DNA of 11,119 nt from Bacteroidota bacterium (lineage in GTDB: Bacteria > Bacteroidota > Bacteroidia > Chitinophagales > Chitinophagaceae). The stretch lies in assembly GCA_023423015.1 (NCBI GenBank), contig JAFAGE010000315.1, positions 1-11,119 on the forward strand, read 5' to 3'. A program made the position numbers and the translations under genes. The notes under the pieces were generated by a model that saw nothing but the letters and a program-made list of their open reading frames with translations, did no database searches and was not told where the DNA came from. Of the stretch, positions 1 to 8,081 are shown piece after piece (the stretch's first letter is position 1; each line of letters begins with the position of its first letter).

Positions 1-1
1 G

Positions 2-646
2 GGATGGGGATGGAACGTTCCATCTGCAAAACTGGAAGCTGAGTGGCCAAATGATGACCCGAGGAAAAGAAAAACCATTCTTTATTCAGGCGAGTTTGAT
101 GGCGGACCCGCATTGGGTGGTCATGGCGCTACATTGCCTCCTTACACCAATCCCGACGGTACAGGCGGTTTGGCACAAAGATTCTGGAACAAAAAAGTAT
201 ACACCGGAAACTCACCCGAAATGCGTCAGTTCACCGGCTTCGTCAATGCCAATGGTGGTGCGTACTGGATCAACCACCGCATCATTCGTTATGCAGATGT
301 AATCCTGATGCTGGCTGAAGCAGCCAACGAAGCGGGCGATGGAGCAACGGCAGAGGCAAACCTTGAACTGATCAGGAACCGCGCAAGTGGAAACCTGGGT
401 GAAGGCCGTACGATTGTTCCAAAAATTGCATTTGCAAACCAGGCACAGATGCGCCAGGCTATTAAGGATGAACGTCGCTGGGAGTTTGCGATGGAAGGCC
501 ATCGTTTCTACGACCTGGTACGTTGGGGCGATGCTGTGGCAGAACTCGGGCCTTTGGGTTACACCAATAGAGCGAGATATTATCCCATTCCGCAGAAAGC
601 AATTGATCTGTCGGGTGGAGTGCTGAAGCAAAATCCTGAATGGTAA
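2..646 (+). CDS. SusD/RagB-family nutrient-binding outer-membrane lipoprotein, C-terminal part
   Basis: The frame is open from base 2 to the TAA at 644-646, giving 214 residues, so the gene is cut by the left edge; family members are usually about 500-600 residues. The C-terminal SusD signature is clear: RYADVILMLAEAANE, then a LELIRNRA stretch, then DERRWEFAMEGHRFYDLVRWG, then YYPIPQKAIDLSGG and a terminal QNPEW. SusD proteins are surface lipoproteins that form a lid on a SusC TonB-dependent transporter and bind glycan before import. The signal peptide and most ligand-binding surface are outside the window. A susC gene should lie directly upstream. The LamG lipoprotein follows 63 nt downstream on the same strand, as expected for a polysaccharide utilisation locus. 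Substrate cannot be read from this fragment; the GH144 genes further right suggest beta-1,2-glucan. Confidence 0.95.
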   Translation, partial: GWGWNVPSAKLEAEWPNDDPRKRKTILYSGEFDGGPALGGHGATLPPYTNPDGTGGLAQRFWNKKVYTGNSPEMRQFTGFVNANGGAYWINHRIIRYADVILMLAEAANEAGDGATAEANLELIRNRASGNLGEGRTIVPKIAFANQAQMRQAIKDERRWEFAMEGHRFYDLVRWGDAVAELGPLGYTNRARYYPIPQKAIDLSGGVLKQNPEW

Positions 647-655
647 AATAAGCTG

Positions 656-680
656 GCAGCTGGCAGCACATGCCAGCTGC
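656..680 (+). repeat. Perfect 10-bp inverted repeat between susD and the LamG gene
   Basis: The arms GCAGCTGGCA (656-665) and TGCCAGCTGC (671-680) are exact reverse complements around the 5-nt loop GCACA. The left arm continues a direct repeat of AGCTGGC at 651-657 and 658-664. No T-run follows on the plus strand (the next bases are TATCTATAAA), so it does not look like a full terminator. It begins 10 nt after the susD stop. It could be a partial terminator, an mRNA 3'-end stabiliser or a processing site that sets the ratio of SusD to the LamG protein; these roles are inferred. Confidence 0.8.
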
Positions 681-709
681 TATCTATAAAAAACTAAACT
701 AGGTTCATC

Positions 710-1591
710 ATGAACATAAAAAATATTAAAGCAAAACACATTCTTTTGTCGTCGGCTTTGGTGCTGGTGCTGGCTGGTTGCCAAAAGATGGACAGGCCTG
801 AACTCGGAACCTATCCTGAAGATCCGCCACCACCGCCGTACGAATCGTTAAAAACGTATCTCAGCTTTGACGGATCTGCGGCCGATGCCGGTGAAAATAA
901 AATTACGCCCGCCGAAACTAATGTCACATATGTTACCGGCGTAAGTGGCCAGGCTGCGCAATTTGGCGCCGACGGGTATATCCTATACAGTGCACTTAGC
1001 GATGTGGTAGAATATCCCAACGGGTTCAAAGCCTATCCGAAAGACACACTTGCAAACCTGGGCGACTTCACACTCGCTTTCTGGATGAATGGTGTTGGGC
1101 CCGTGAAAGACGGAGCGCAAGGTTTGTTTTCAATTTCACATAAGAATGAATTCTGGGGAAACCTGGATCTCTTCCTCGAGAACAACGACAATGGCTCAGA
1201 AGCATTCCTGAAAGTTCATATGTTTAATGCCGGCGTAGCAAGCGGAAATGGTGAAGAGTGGAATGAAGTGAAAATTCCGGGCGCACTAAACAAGTGGACT
1301 CACATTGCCGTTGTATACAACTCTGCAACATCCACACTGAACGTTTACTCCGATGGAACCGCAGTGATCGCTGATAAAGTGCTTGGAGGTGGTGAATACG
1401 GTAAGATCAAGTTCAATGACTTCAACGGGATGGTTGTGGGTACTTATCAATTCCAGACAAATCCAACACTCACCAACCACGGTCCCGAAGGTTGGGCAAA
1501 ATCGTTCAACGGAGCAATTGACAACCTGAGGCTGTACAATGTGGCGATGTCTGCTTCGGAGATTGCTGACCTGGTAGCGAACAACCAGTAA
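710..1591 (+). CDS. LamG-domain (concanavalin A-like) surface lipoprotein, probable glycan-binding protein
   Basis: The protein has 293 residues. An SPII signal peptide ends in the lipobox LAGC with Cys24 as the lipidated residue. A short proline-rich linker (five prolines at about 39-43) leads to one LamG/Laminin_G_3-like jelly-roll domain at about 47-289. Supporting features are YLSFDGSAAD near the start, TLAFWMN at 121-127, KWTHIAVVYN at 195-204, and the closing strand FNGAIDNLRLYNVAMSASEI. That closing motif is typical of LamG domains in Bacteroidota lipoproteins. There are no glycosidase catalytic motifs that I recognise. Its place directly after susD is where SusE/SusF-like surface glycan-binding proteins sit, so a glycan-binding role is the best inference. 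It is probably cotranscribed with susD and is the last gene before a strong terminator. Binding specificity is unknown. Confidence 0.88.
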   Translation: MNIKNIKAKHILLSSALVLVLAGCQKMDRPELGTYPEDPPPPPYESLKTYLSFDGSAADAGENKITPAETNVTYVTGVSGQAAQFGADGYILYSALSDVVEYPNGFKAYPKDTLANLGDFTLAFWMNGVGPVKDGAQGLFSISHKNEFWGNLDLFLENNDNGSEAFLKVHMFNAGVASGNGEEWNEVKIPGALNKWTHIAVVYNSATSTLNVYSDGTAVIADKVLGGGEYGKIKFNDFNGMVVGTYQFQTNPTLTNHGPEGWAKSFNGAIDNLRLYNVAMSASEIADLVANNQ

Positions 1592-1592
1592 C

Positions 1593-1627
1593 TGTGAGAT
1601 GGCAGATGGAAAGTGAAAATGAAAGTC
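1593..1627 (+). repeat. Degenerate 7-bp-period repeat after the LamG gene
   Basis: Directly after the TAA stop the sequence reads in 7-nt units: TGTGAGA, TGGCAGA, TGGAAAG, TGAAAAT, GAAAGTC. The units are imperfect but share a purine-rich pattern beginning TG. It resembles the clearer heptamer arrays at 1678-1740 and 10094-10198. Function unknown. Confidence 0.5.
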
Positions 1628-1636
1628 ATACTATAC

Positions 1637-1663
1637 AAGCCGGCAGAAATGCCGGCTTTTTTT
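1637..1663 (+). terminator. Rho-independent terminator ending the susD-LamG transcript
   Basis: The arms AAGCCGGCA (1637-1645) and TGCCGGCTT (1650-1658) pair perfectly around the GAAA tetraloop (a GNRA loop). A run of seven T at 1657-1663 follows, partly shared with the right arm. It lies about 45 nt after the LamG stop. On the minus strand the stem is followed by GTATAGTATG rather than a T-run, so its use by the convergent cytochrome gene is less certain, although the stem would form there too. Confidence 0.93.
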
Positions 1664-1677
1664 ATGTACATAGTTTG

Positions 1678-1740
1678 CGTTCTCCGCTTCCCATTCTCCG
1701 TTCTCGATTATCATTGCCGTTTGTCGTTTGGCGATTGCCG
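1678..1740 (-). repeat. Nine-unit degenerate heptamer array overlapping the cytochrome 3' end
   Basis: Read on the minus strand from 1740, the sequence divides into nine consecutive 7-nt units. They fall into two sub-families: CGGCAAT, CGCCAAA, CGACAAA, CGGCAAT, and then, after GATAATC, GAGAACG, GAGAATG, GGAAGCG, GAGAACG. The first four units and two more bases encode the last nine residues and stop of the cytochrome gene (1740-1711); the rest is intergenic. The units are short, contiguous and degenerate with no spacers, so this is not a CRISPR array. Confidence 0.7.
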
Positions 1741-2997
1741 TCCTTTCCCCTTAGCCCCACGGATCATCTCCTGCATTAACCTGGCGCTTTCTTCCGGATA
1801 TACTGCAACTAAATGTGAACGAATCTTCGCAGCAGTGGGTGTTTGTGAGCCGGGTAAAAAGACTGCAACCGCACGGGATGTGTTTAAAGGCATGTGGCAA
1901 TCGATACAATTGTTTGCGATGTTTTTGCCCAGCTCTTTTGTTTTGGGGCAGATGGTTTCGTGCTGGTCGCCGTGGCAACTGATACAACGTTGCGAGAATA
2001 AGGCAGTTTTCCCTTTTTCGTTTTTGTGTACGTCGTGGCAGGTATTACAAGTGAGCACATCGCTGGCTTTGAAACATTTACTGGCACGCATCAGCGCATA
2101 TTGATTGCCATGCACGTCTACTGCACGGGGATCAGGTACTGTGGTATCTATTCTAAAATAATCGCTCAAAGCATCGCCCGCCGTAAAAGAAAATGAAGGT
2201 TGTGTTTTTTGAAGTCGCCCACCATGGCAAAGTGCGCAGAGGTCGAGTTTTTGCTGACGCGAAAACGTTGCCGGGTTGATGATGTGCTTTGCTACAGGGT
2301 CTTTTGGATTTTCGCTGTGAAACTTCACGTGATCAACAGCAGGTCCATGGCATTTTTCGCAATCAACACCATACACAATACTGTTACGGTTGAACTTTTC
2401 CGGTTCTTTACCTGGTTCGGAAATCACTTCTGCATTTGTAGTGTGGCATTCGAGGCAGCGTGAGGTTATCACTCGATTAAATACTACGCGGTTCGGAAAA
2501 CCCGGACTGTTCGACCATTGCTTTGCATCGCTGAAATAGGTAATCGGCATCTGGAACAGGTAATGGTCGCGCCAGTAAAGCGAACTCTGACCCATGGTAC
2601 CTGATCCCACTACTATATCCATCTTCTCTGCACGTTTCATTTCATTGCCGCTGTACTCTACCTGGTAAAAACCATCATCTCTTTTCTCCATCACAACAGC
2701 CGTGTTGGGTCCAAAGCCAAAAACATTCCTGCCTTGTTCAAAGCTTCCCCTGATAAATTGTTCTTCGCCGGGTTGCGAGGTGAGAAAATGAGCCGTGCGC
2801 AGGTGATCGTCATAAATGGATTTGTGGCATCCTGAGCAGCTCTCTGAACCCGCAAATGTTTTAACTGCTGCTTTCGGTTCCGGAACGTCTGGAGTTTCCA
2901 ATGGCTGCCGGTCTACACACTGCGACAGAAACCATGTTGTCGTAAGCAGTACGGCAAGAATAGAAGTGGAGCGTTTATAATTTGTAAATAATTTCAC
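1711..2997 (-). CDS. Seven-haem c-type cytochrome lipoprotein (cytochrome c554-like)
   Basis: From the GTG at 2997 the protein has 428 residues. It contains seven CXXCH haem-c motifs: CSGCH, CLECH, CEKCH, CALCH, CNTCH, CISCH and CIDCH, with first cysteines at about 54, 181, 213, 254, 317, 338 and 364. The first site has the context SESCSGCHKSIYDDH typical of cytochrome c554/c-prime-type domains. The GTG start gives MKLFTNYKRSTS followed by a hydrophobic segment and Cys27 in FLSQC, a plausible but atypical lipobox with Gln at -1. In-frame ATG at 3045 and TTG at 3096 would add 16 or 33 residues before the signal peptide, crowding the divergent promoter region, so I prefer GTG. The protein should transfer electrons in the periplasm or at the outer membrane; no partner or catalytic site is identifiable. 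Its last nine residues come from an intergenic repeat. It lies on the opposite strand to the glycan genes. Confidence 0.88.
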   Translation of the reverse strand: MKLFTNYKRSTSILAVLLTTTWFLSQCVDRQPLETPDVPEPKAAVKTFAGSESCSGCHKSIYDDHLRTAHFLTSQPGEEQFIRGSFEQGRNVFGFGPNTAVVMEKRDDGFYQVEYSGNEMKRAEKMDIVVGSGTMGQSSLYWRDHYLFQMPITYFSDAKQWSNSPGFPNRVVFNRVITSRCLECHTTNAEVISEPGKEPEKFNRNSIVYGVDCEKCHGPAVDHVKFHSENPKDPVAKHIINPATFSRQQKLDLCALCHGGRLQKTQPSFSFTAGDALSDYFRIDTTVPDPRAVDVHGNQYALMRASKCFKASDVLTCNTCHDVHKNEKGKTALFSQRCISCHGDQHETICPKTKELGKNIANNCIDCHMPLNTSRAVAVFLPGSQTPTAAKIRSHLVAVYPEESARLMQEMIRGAKGKGRQSPNDKRQ

Positions 2998-3113
2998 AAA
3001 AACGAAAGAAGCAGGATTAAAATGCAAGCTAATTCTAAATTCCATGCCTGCCAAGAAGCCGCGCCGCAGGGGAAAACGTATCTTTAACACCTGCAAAAAA
3101 CCACTCTATTACA

Positions 3114-6100
3114 TTGAAAGGAACTGCATCGTTTTGCCTGCCATTATTGTGCTTCATTTTTATAGCCACTGCTTTTTCGTGTAACAATAAAGAAACCATG
3201 TTTAAGCGGCTTGATTCGTCGGCCACGAACATTTCGTTCGAAAACAAGTTGCCCGATAGAAAGCTGTTCAACATACTCTATTATCTCTACTACTACAACG
3301 GCGGTGGTGTTTCAGCGGGCGACATCAACAACGATGGCTTACCTGATCTGTATTTCACGGCAAGCAACACCTCGAAGAACAAGCTTTACCTCAACAAAGG
3401 GAATTTCGAGTTTGAAGACATTACGGAGAAAGCCGGAGTGGCTGGTTTGTCGGATTGGTGCACAGGAAGCACCATGGCCGATGTAAACGGCGATGGCTAC
3501 CTGGATATTTATGTGTCTACCATCAGCAGCGCGTATGGATTGGAAGGCCACAATGAACTTTACATCAACAACGGGAACAACACATTCTCTGAACGATCGG
3601 CAGAGTACGGGCTGAACTTTGTAGGTTATTCAACACAGGCTGCATTTTTCGATTATGATCACGATGGCGACCTTGATTGTTTTCTCCTGAACCAATCGCA
3701 GAAGCCACACCAGAATATTGTTGACACAAGCTTCCGTAGAAGGCCGGATGAAAAGACAGGCGACCGGTTTTACCGGAATGAGCTGATCAGCAACGGGCAA
3801 AAAGGAACGGCAAAGTTTTCTGATATTTCATCGCAGGTGGGTATTTACCAGAGTAACCTCGGTTATGGACTTGGCCTTGCCGTGGCCGATTTCAATAACG
3901 ATGGTTGGGAAGACGTGTATGTGGGCAACGACTTTCACGAAAATGATTATTACTACCTCAACAATGGCGATGGCACGTTCCGCGAAAGCGGTGCGAAACA
4001 TTTCGGCCATTACAGCCGCTTCAGCATGGGTAACGATGCGGCAGATTACAACAACGACGGGCAGATAGATATCATCACGGTTGACATGCTTCCACCTGAT
4101 GAAAAGGTTCTGAAAACCTACGGCAGTGATGAGAATGCAGACATATACAAATTCAAACTCGAGCAAAACGGTTTTCAGTACCAGTGCTCGCGAAACTGTT
4201 TGCACCGCAACAATGGCGATGGAAAATATTTCAGCGAAACCGCTTTGATCTCGGGCGTCAGCGCCACCGACTGGAGCTGGGCACCGCTGTTTGCCGACTT
4301 CGACAACGACGGGAATAAGGATCTTTTTATTTCGAGCGGGATTGTAAAACGCCCTGTAGACCTGGATTACATTCGTTTTGTTTCTGATCTCTATGTAAAA
4401 AAAGGCGCGAACAAAACCGATAAATACGACAACGATGCTTTGGACCAAATGCCTGACGGAAGTTCAAAACCCTTCCTGTTTAAAGGCGACGGTGTTCTCG
4501 AATTTAAGGACGTGAGTAGTGAATGGGGCACAGGGGATATGAAAGGATATTACAACGGTGCAGCATATGTAGATCTCGATAACGATGGCAGACTCGACCT
4601 GGTGATCAGTGCACTTGAAAACAAAGCCGTGGTGTTGAAAAATAACGGTCCGGTCAACAACTGGCTGATGGTTTCATTTAAAGGTGAAGGTGCAAACACC
4701 AAAGGTACCGGAGCAAAAGTGTATGTGTTTTCCAAACAAGGAAAACAATACCAGCAGTTGATGCAAACTCGAGGATTCCAGAGTTCGGTAGACACACGTT
4801 TGCATTTTGGGTTAGGATCAGGGAGTTCTGTCGACAGCGTACTTGTGGTGTGGCCCGACCAACGTTACCAGGTGGTGAAGAATGTAAAAATAAACGAGAC
4901 CTTAGTGCTCGACCAGGCAAATGCTTCCGGAAAATTTCAACATGCTGAAATGTTTCCTGCACCTGATCCTATGCTCACGCAACAGGCTTCGCTCAACTGG
5001 AAACACAAGGAAAATAATTTCGACGATTTCAACAGGCAGTATCTTATTCCGCATCAGCAATCAACACGCGGACCTAAGCTGGCCGTTGCAGATGTGAATG
5101 GCGATGGCCTGGAAGATGTGTTTGTATGTGGTGCAAAGAATCAAACAGGAGCATTATTTATTCAACGTGCCGGTGGAAAGTTCAGCACGCCTGATACAGC
5201 AGTGTTTGCGGCTGCCTCAGCTGCGGAAGACGCAGCGGCGGTATTTTTCGACGCTAATGGTGATGGCAAGGTTGATTTATATGTGGCAAGCGGAGGATAT
5301 GAACACAGCGGTACTAATAACCTGCTGATCGATCGTTTGTACCTGAACGACGGGAAAGGGAAATTTGTTGAATCAGCCACCATTCCAAAATTATTCTCGA
5401 ATAAATCAACAGTAGTTGCTGCCGATGTTGAAGGCGATGGCGATATGGATTTGTTTGTAGGCACACTCGCTGATGCAAGAGCATTTGGCGTTCCACAAAC
5501 GTCGTATCTGCTGATTAATGATGGCAAAGCAAATTTCAGCCTTGCGGGAAAGGATGTCATAGCGCTTGAAAATATCGGCATGATAACATCCGCATCGTTT
5601 GTTGATGTAGATAAAAACGGATCGCCAGACCTGATAGTTGCCGGTGAATGGATGCCGCTCACCATCTTTTTAAACAACAAAGGAAAGTTTTCGAAGAAGG
5701 AGATTCCCAATTCATCGGGTCTTTGGCAATCGGTTTACCTGGATGATGTGAACAACGATGGTAATCCCGATATACTTGCCGGGAATTGGGGATGGAACAA
5801 CAAGTTCTGGAGCGGTAAAGACGGACCGATTCGTTTGTACGTTTCTGACTTTGATAAAAATGGCCAGGTAGACCAATTACTCTCATACACAATCGGTGGC
5901 AAAGAATATCCCTTCCTTGCCAAAGATGAAGTGGAACGGCCATTGCCTCTACTTAAAAAACATTACCTGAAATATGCGGAGTACGCTGGTGTGGTGATGA
6001 AGGATGTGTTTTATGGTTGGATCGACACGATAAAACCCCTCGTGGCCGAACAACTTGGTTCAGTAGTGGCCTACAATGACGGCCAGGGAAATTTCACGAT

Positions 6101-6386
6101 GAAAAACCTGCCTGCCGGCATGCAGCTGGCACCTGTTTTTGGATTTGCGAAGGTTTCTGATAACTCGTTTATGGCTGTAGGAAACTTCTTCGACGTGATT
6201 CCCTATGAAGGAAAATACGACGCGCAGGCTTTGGCTGTATTCACTGCACATGGCGATTCTGTAACCGTTACTGATCCATCGTTGTTGCCGGATATCAAAG
6301 GCCAGGTTCGCGACGTAGTACCTCTTAACGACGGGCAGTTTGTGCTAGGCATTAACAATGATAGTTTACGAGTATTAAAAAGATAA
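3114..6386 (+). CDS. FG-GAP/VCBS repeat lipoprotein with central ASPIC/UnbV domain (CRTAC1-like)
   Basis: The protein has 1090 residues. The start is a TTG giving MKGTAS, a hydrophobic segment and Cys23 in TAFSC, so it is a probable lipoprotein. I find no ATG between the upstream region and the signal peptide. Thirteen DxNxDG-like calcium-binding loops mark FG-GAP/VCBS beta-propeller blades, at about residues 70, 123, 180, 259, 311, 395 and 487, and again at 660, 713, 771, 831, 878 and 912. Between the two sets is an ASPIC/UnbV domain (about 515-600) with NNWLMVSFKG, GTGAKV, LHFGLG and VLVVWPD. Two propellers around an ASPIC domain is a common Bacteroidota layout, often near SusCD genes, but its biochemical role is not established. 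It leads the operon with the two GH144 genes (21 nt gap), so surface binding or scaffolding during glycan breakdown is a reasonable inference. Confidence 0.92.
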   Translation: MKGTASFCLPLLCFIFIATAFSCNNKETMFKRLDSSATNISFENKLPDRKLFNILYYLYYYNGGGVSAGDINNDGLPDLYFTASNTSKNKLYLNKGNFEFEDITEKAGVAGLSDWCTGSTMADVNGDGYLDIYVSTISSAYGLEGHNELYINNGNNTFSERSAEYGLNFVGYSTQAAFFDYDHDGDLDCFLLNQSQKPHQNIVDTSFRRRPDEKTGDRFYRNELISNGQKGTAKFSDISSQVGIYQSNLGYGLGLAVADFNNDGWEDVYVGNDFHENDYYYLNNGDGTFRESGAKHFGHYSRFSMGNDAADYNNDGQIDIITVDMLPPDEKVLKTYGSDENADIYKFKLEQNGFQYQCSRNCLHRNNGDGKYFSETALISGVSATDWSWAPLFADFDNDGNKDLFISSGIVKRPVDLDYIRFVSDLYVKKGANKTDKYDNDALDQMPDGSSKPFLFKGDGVLEFKDVSSEWGTGDMKGYYNGAAYVDLDNDGRLDLVISALENKAVVLKNNGPVNNWLMVSFKGEGANTKGTGAKVYVFSKQGKQYQQLMQTRGFQSSVDTRLHFGLGSGSSVDSVLVVWPDQRYQVVKNVKINETLVLDQANASGKFQHAEMFPAPDPMLTQQASLNWKHKENNFDDFNRQYLIPHQQSTRGPKLAVADVNGDGLEDVFVCGAKNQTGALFIQRAGGKFSTPDTAVFAAASAAEDAAAVFFDANGDGKVDLYVASGGYEHSGTNNLLIDRLYLNDGKGKFVESATIPKLFSNKSTVVAADVEGDGDMDLFVGTLADARAFGVPQTSYLLINDGKANFSLAGKDVIALENIGMITSASFVDVDKNGSPDLIVAGEWMPLTIFLNNKGKFSKKEIPNSSGLWQSVYLDDVNNDGNPDILAGNWGWNNKFWSGKDGPIRLYVSDFDKNGQVDQLLSYTIGGKEYPFLAKDEVERPLPLLKKHYLKYAEYAGVVMKDVFYGWIDTIKPLVAEQLGSVVAYNDGQGNFTMKNLPAGMQLAPVFGFAKVSDNSFMAVGNFFDVIPYEGKYDAQALAVFTAHGDSVTVTDPSLLPDIKGQVRDVVPLNDGQFVLGINNDSLRVLKR

Positions 6387-6407
6387 ACCGCAATTCAACC
6401 GGGAAAA

Positions 6408-8072
6408 ATGAAGACAAACAGATGGTGTTTCTGGGCAGTGCTGCTTTTGATTGTAATTGCGGACGTGCAGTGTAATAAAAAAGACGGAGATGATGGGGGA
6501 ACGCCATCATCGTTGCGGTTTGTTACACTTAACGTAAATGGCGTGAGCAATGGATTTAGTTATTCTTCGCTTAATGTGAAACCGGTTGTCAACATTACTT
6601 TTTCGGATGCGCTCGACAATAGCAGCATAAGCAGCGCAGTTGCATTTTCGTCGGCAAACGGCAATGTTGCATTTAACACTTCACTTCAGAATAATAACAC
6701 CCTGTTGATAATAGAACCTGCTGAAGATCTCGCAGGATTTTCGACCTACTCAGTTTCCGTCTCTAAATCGCTGAAGTCTGAAAAAGGAGCAACGCTCGAA
6801 TCGGCTGTAACTGTTACACTCGCAACGGGCATGGATTCTACCGACAAATTCACGCGCATCAGCGACGAAGAATTACTCACACTCGTGCAGCAGCAAACGT
6901 TTAAGTATTTCTGGGATTTTGCTCATCCTGTGAGCGGACTTGCGCGGGAGCGAAATACTTCGGGAGATATCGTGACATCGGGAGGAAGCGGGTTCGGCAT
7001 TATGGCGATGATTGCAGCTATCCACCGCAATTTTATAACACGTGCCGAAGGATTGCAGCGCATGCAGAAGATTGTATCGTTTCTGCTGAACGATGCTGAA
7101 ACTTTTCACGGAGCATTTCCACACTGGTTAAGTGGTGCATCAGGCAAGGCGATGCCATTCAGCGAAAAAGATAATGGCGCCGACCTGGTGGAAACATCAT
7201 TTCTCATGCAGGGATTATTAACCGCGCGACAATATTTTGATGGAGAGGGTGCAGAAGCAACGCTGCGAAACGATATCAATACACTTTGGAATAATGTTGA
7301 ATGGGATTGGTTTCGTAATGGAGGTCAGGATGTGCTGTACTGGCATTGGAGTCCTGACTTTAATTGGGAGATGAATCATCCCATCCGGGGATGGAACGAA
7401 TGTTTGGTCACATATGTGCTTGCAGCATCTTCAAACACACATGGAATTCCGAAGTCGGTTTACGATAACGGTTGGGCGCAAAATGGTGCTATGGCAAATG
7501 GTGGTGTATACTACGGCATACAGTTGCCATTGGGTCCGGCTTTCGGGGGGCCATTGTTCTTTTCTCATTATTCATTTCTCGGCATCAATCCGAACGATCT
7601 GCAGGATGCATATGCCAATTACTGGTCGCAGAATGTGGCACATGCGAGAATCAATTATCAATATTGCGTAGACAATCCACTGGGTAATGCCGGATACAGC
7701 AGTTCTGTTTGGGGGTTGACTGCGAGCGACAACAACAATGGATATTCGGCTCATGCGCCCGGCAACGACCTTGGCGTGATAACGCCAACTGCGGCACTGT
7801 CGTCTTTCCCATATACACCTGACCAGTCGATGGAAGCACTGAAATTTTTCTACTACAAACTTGGAGACAAGATCTGGAAGGACTATGGTTTTGTAGATGC
7901 ATTTAACCTGAATGTTCCCTGGTTCGCAAATTCATATTTAGCGATTGACCAGGGCCCGATCATAGTGATGATAGAAAATTACCGCAGCGGCTTGTTGTGG
8001 GATTTGTTTATGAGTTGTCCCGAAGTGAAAACGGGCATGACAACGCTCGGATTTTCGAGTCCACATTTATAA
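6408..8072 (+). CDS. GH144-type lipoprotein (Glycoamylase domain), putative endo-beta-1,2-glucanase with N-terminal Ig-like domain
   Basis: The protein has 554 residues. The signal peptide ends at Cys22 (ADVQC, Gln at -1 is atypical), followed by NKKDGDD, which resembles the acidic Lys-Asp surface-export signal of Bacteroidota lipoproteins. Residues about 36-141 look like a Big_5/SbsA-type Ig-like domain. Residues about 153-554 are a Glycoamylase (PF10091, CAZy GH144) domain with QTFKYFWDFAHP, GGSGFG, HGAFPHWL, DNGADLVETSF, GWNECL, GLTASDN and AIDQGPI. The founding GH144 enzyme, from Chitinophaga, cuts beta-1,2-glucan internally. D255, D259, E262 and E331 fall in the same spacing as the acidic residues I recall from that enzyme (D135, D139, E142, E211), and D514 probably matches D400. 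The ATG at 6408 lies 21 nt after the ASPIC gene. An exo-acting sophorose-releasing activity, known in this family, is possible. Confidence 0.9.
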   Translation: MKTNRWCFWAVLLLIVIADVQCNKKDGDDGGTPSSLRFVTLNVNGVSNGFSYSSLNVKPVVNITFSDALDNSSISSAVAFSSANGNVAFNTSLQNNNTLLIIEPAEDLAGFSTYSVSVSKSLKSEKGATLESAVTVTLATGMDSTDKFTRISDEELLTLVQQQTFKYFWDFAHPVSGLARERNTSGDIVTSGGSGFGIMAMIAAIHRNFITRAEGLQRMQKIVSFLLNDAETFHGAFPHWLSGASGKAMPFSEKDNGADLVETSFLMQGLLTARQYFDGEGAEATLRNDINTLWNNVEWDWFRNGGQDVLYWHWSPDFNWEMNHPIRGWNECLVTYVLAASSNTHGIPKSVYDNGWAQNGAMANGGVYYGIQLPLGPAFGGPLFFSHYSFLGINPNDLQDAYANYWSQNVAHARINYQYCVDNPLGNAGYSSSVWGLTASDNNNGYSAHAPGNDLGVITPTAALSSFPYTPDQSMEALKFFYYKLGDKIWKDYGFVDAFNLNVPWFANSYLAIDQGPIIVMIENYRSGLLWDLFMSCPEVKTGMTTLGFSSPHL

Positions 8073-8081
8073 TGTTTAGTG

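Noticed and set aside
1678..1740. CRISPR-like array
   Set aside because: Units are only 7 nt, contiguous and degenerate, with no spacers and no cas genes nearby.
1613..2104. 163-residue plus-strand reading frame
   Set aside because: It starts before and runs through the terminator, then is antisense to the cytochrome haem-binding region; its sequence shows no family features.
3079..3086. TATCTTTA as a promoter for the ASPIC-GH144 operon
   Set aside because: It matches seven of eight bases of the -7 consensus, but no TTTG lies at the right distance upstream, so I did not list it as a feature.
3828..4448. 206-residue minus-strand reading frame
   Set aside because: It is antisense to the calcium-loop repeats of the ASPIC protein; its Ile/Val-rich composition is the mirror of repeated Asp/Asn codons.
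5162..5710. 182-residue minus-strand reading frame
   Set aside because: It is antisense to the second FG-GAP block, rich in Ser/Pro/Ala with no recognisable domain.
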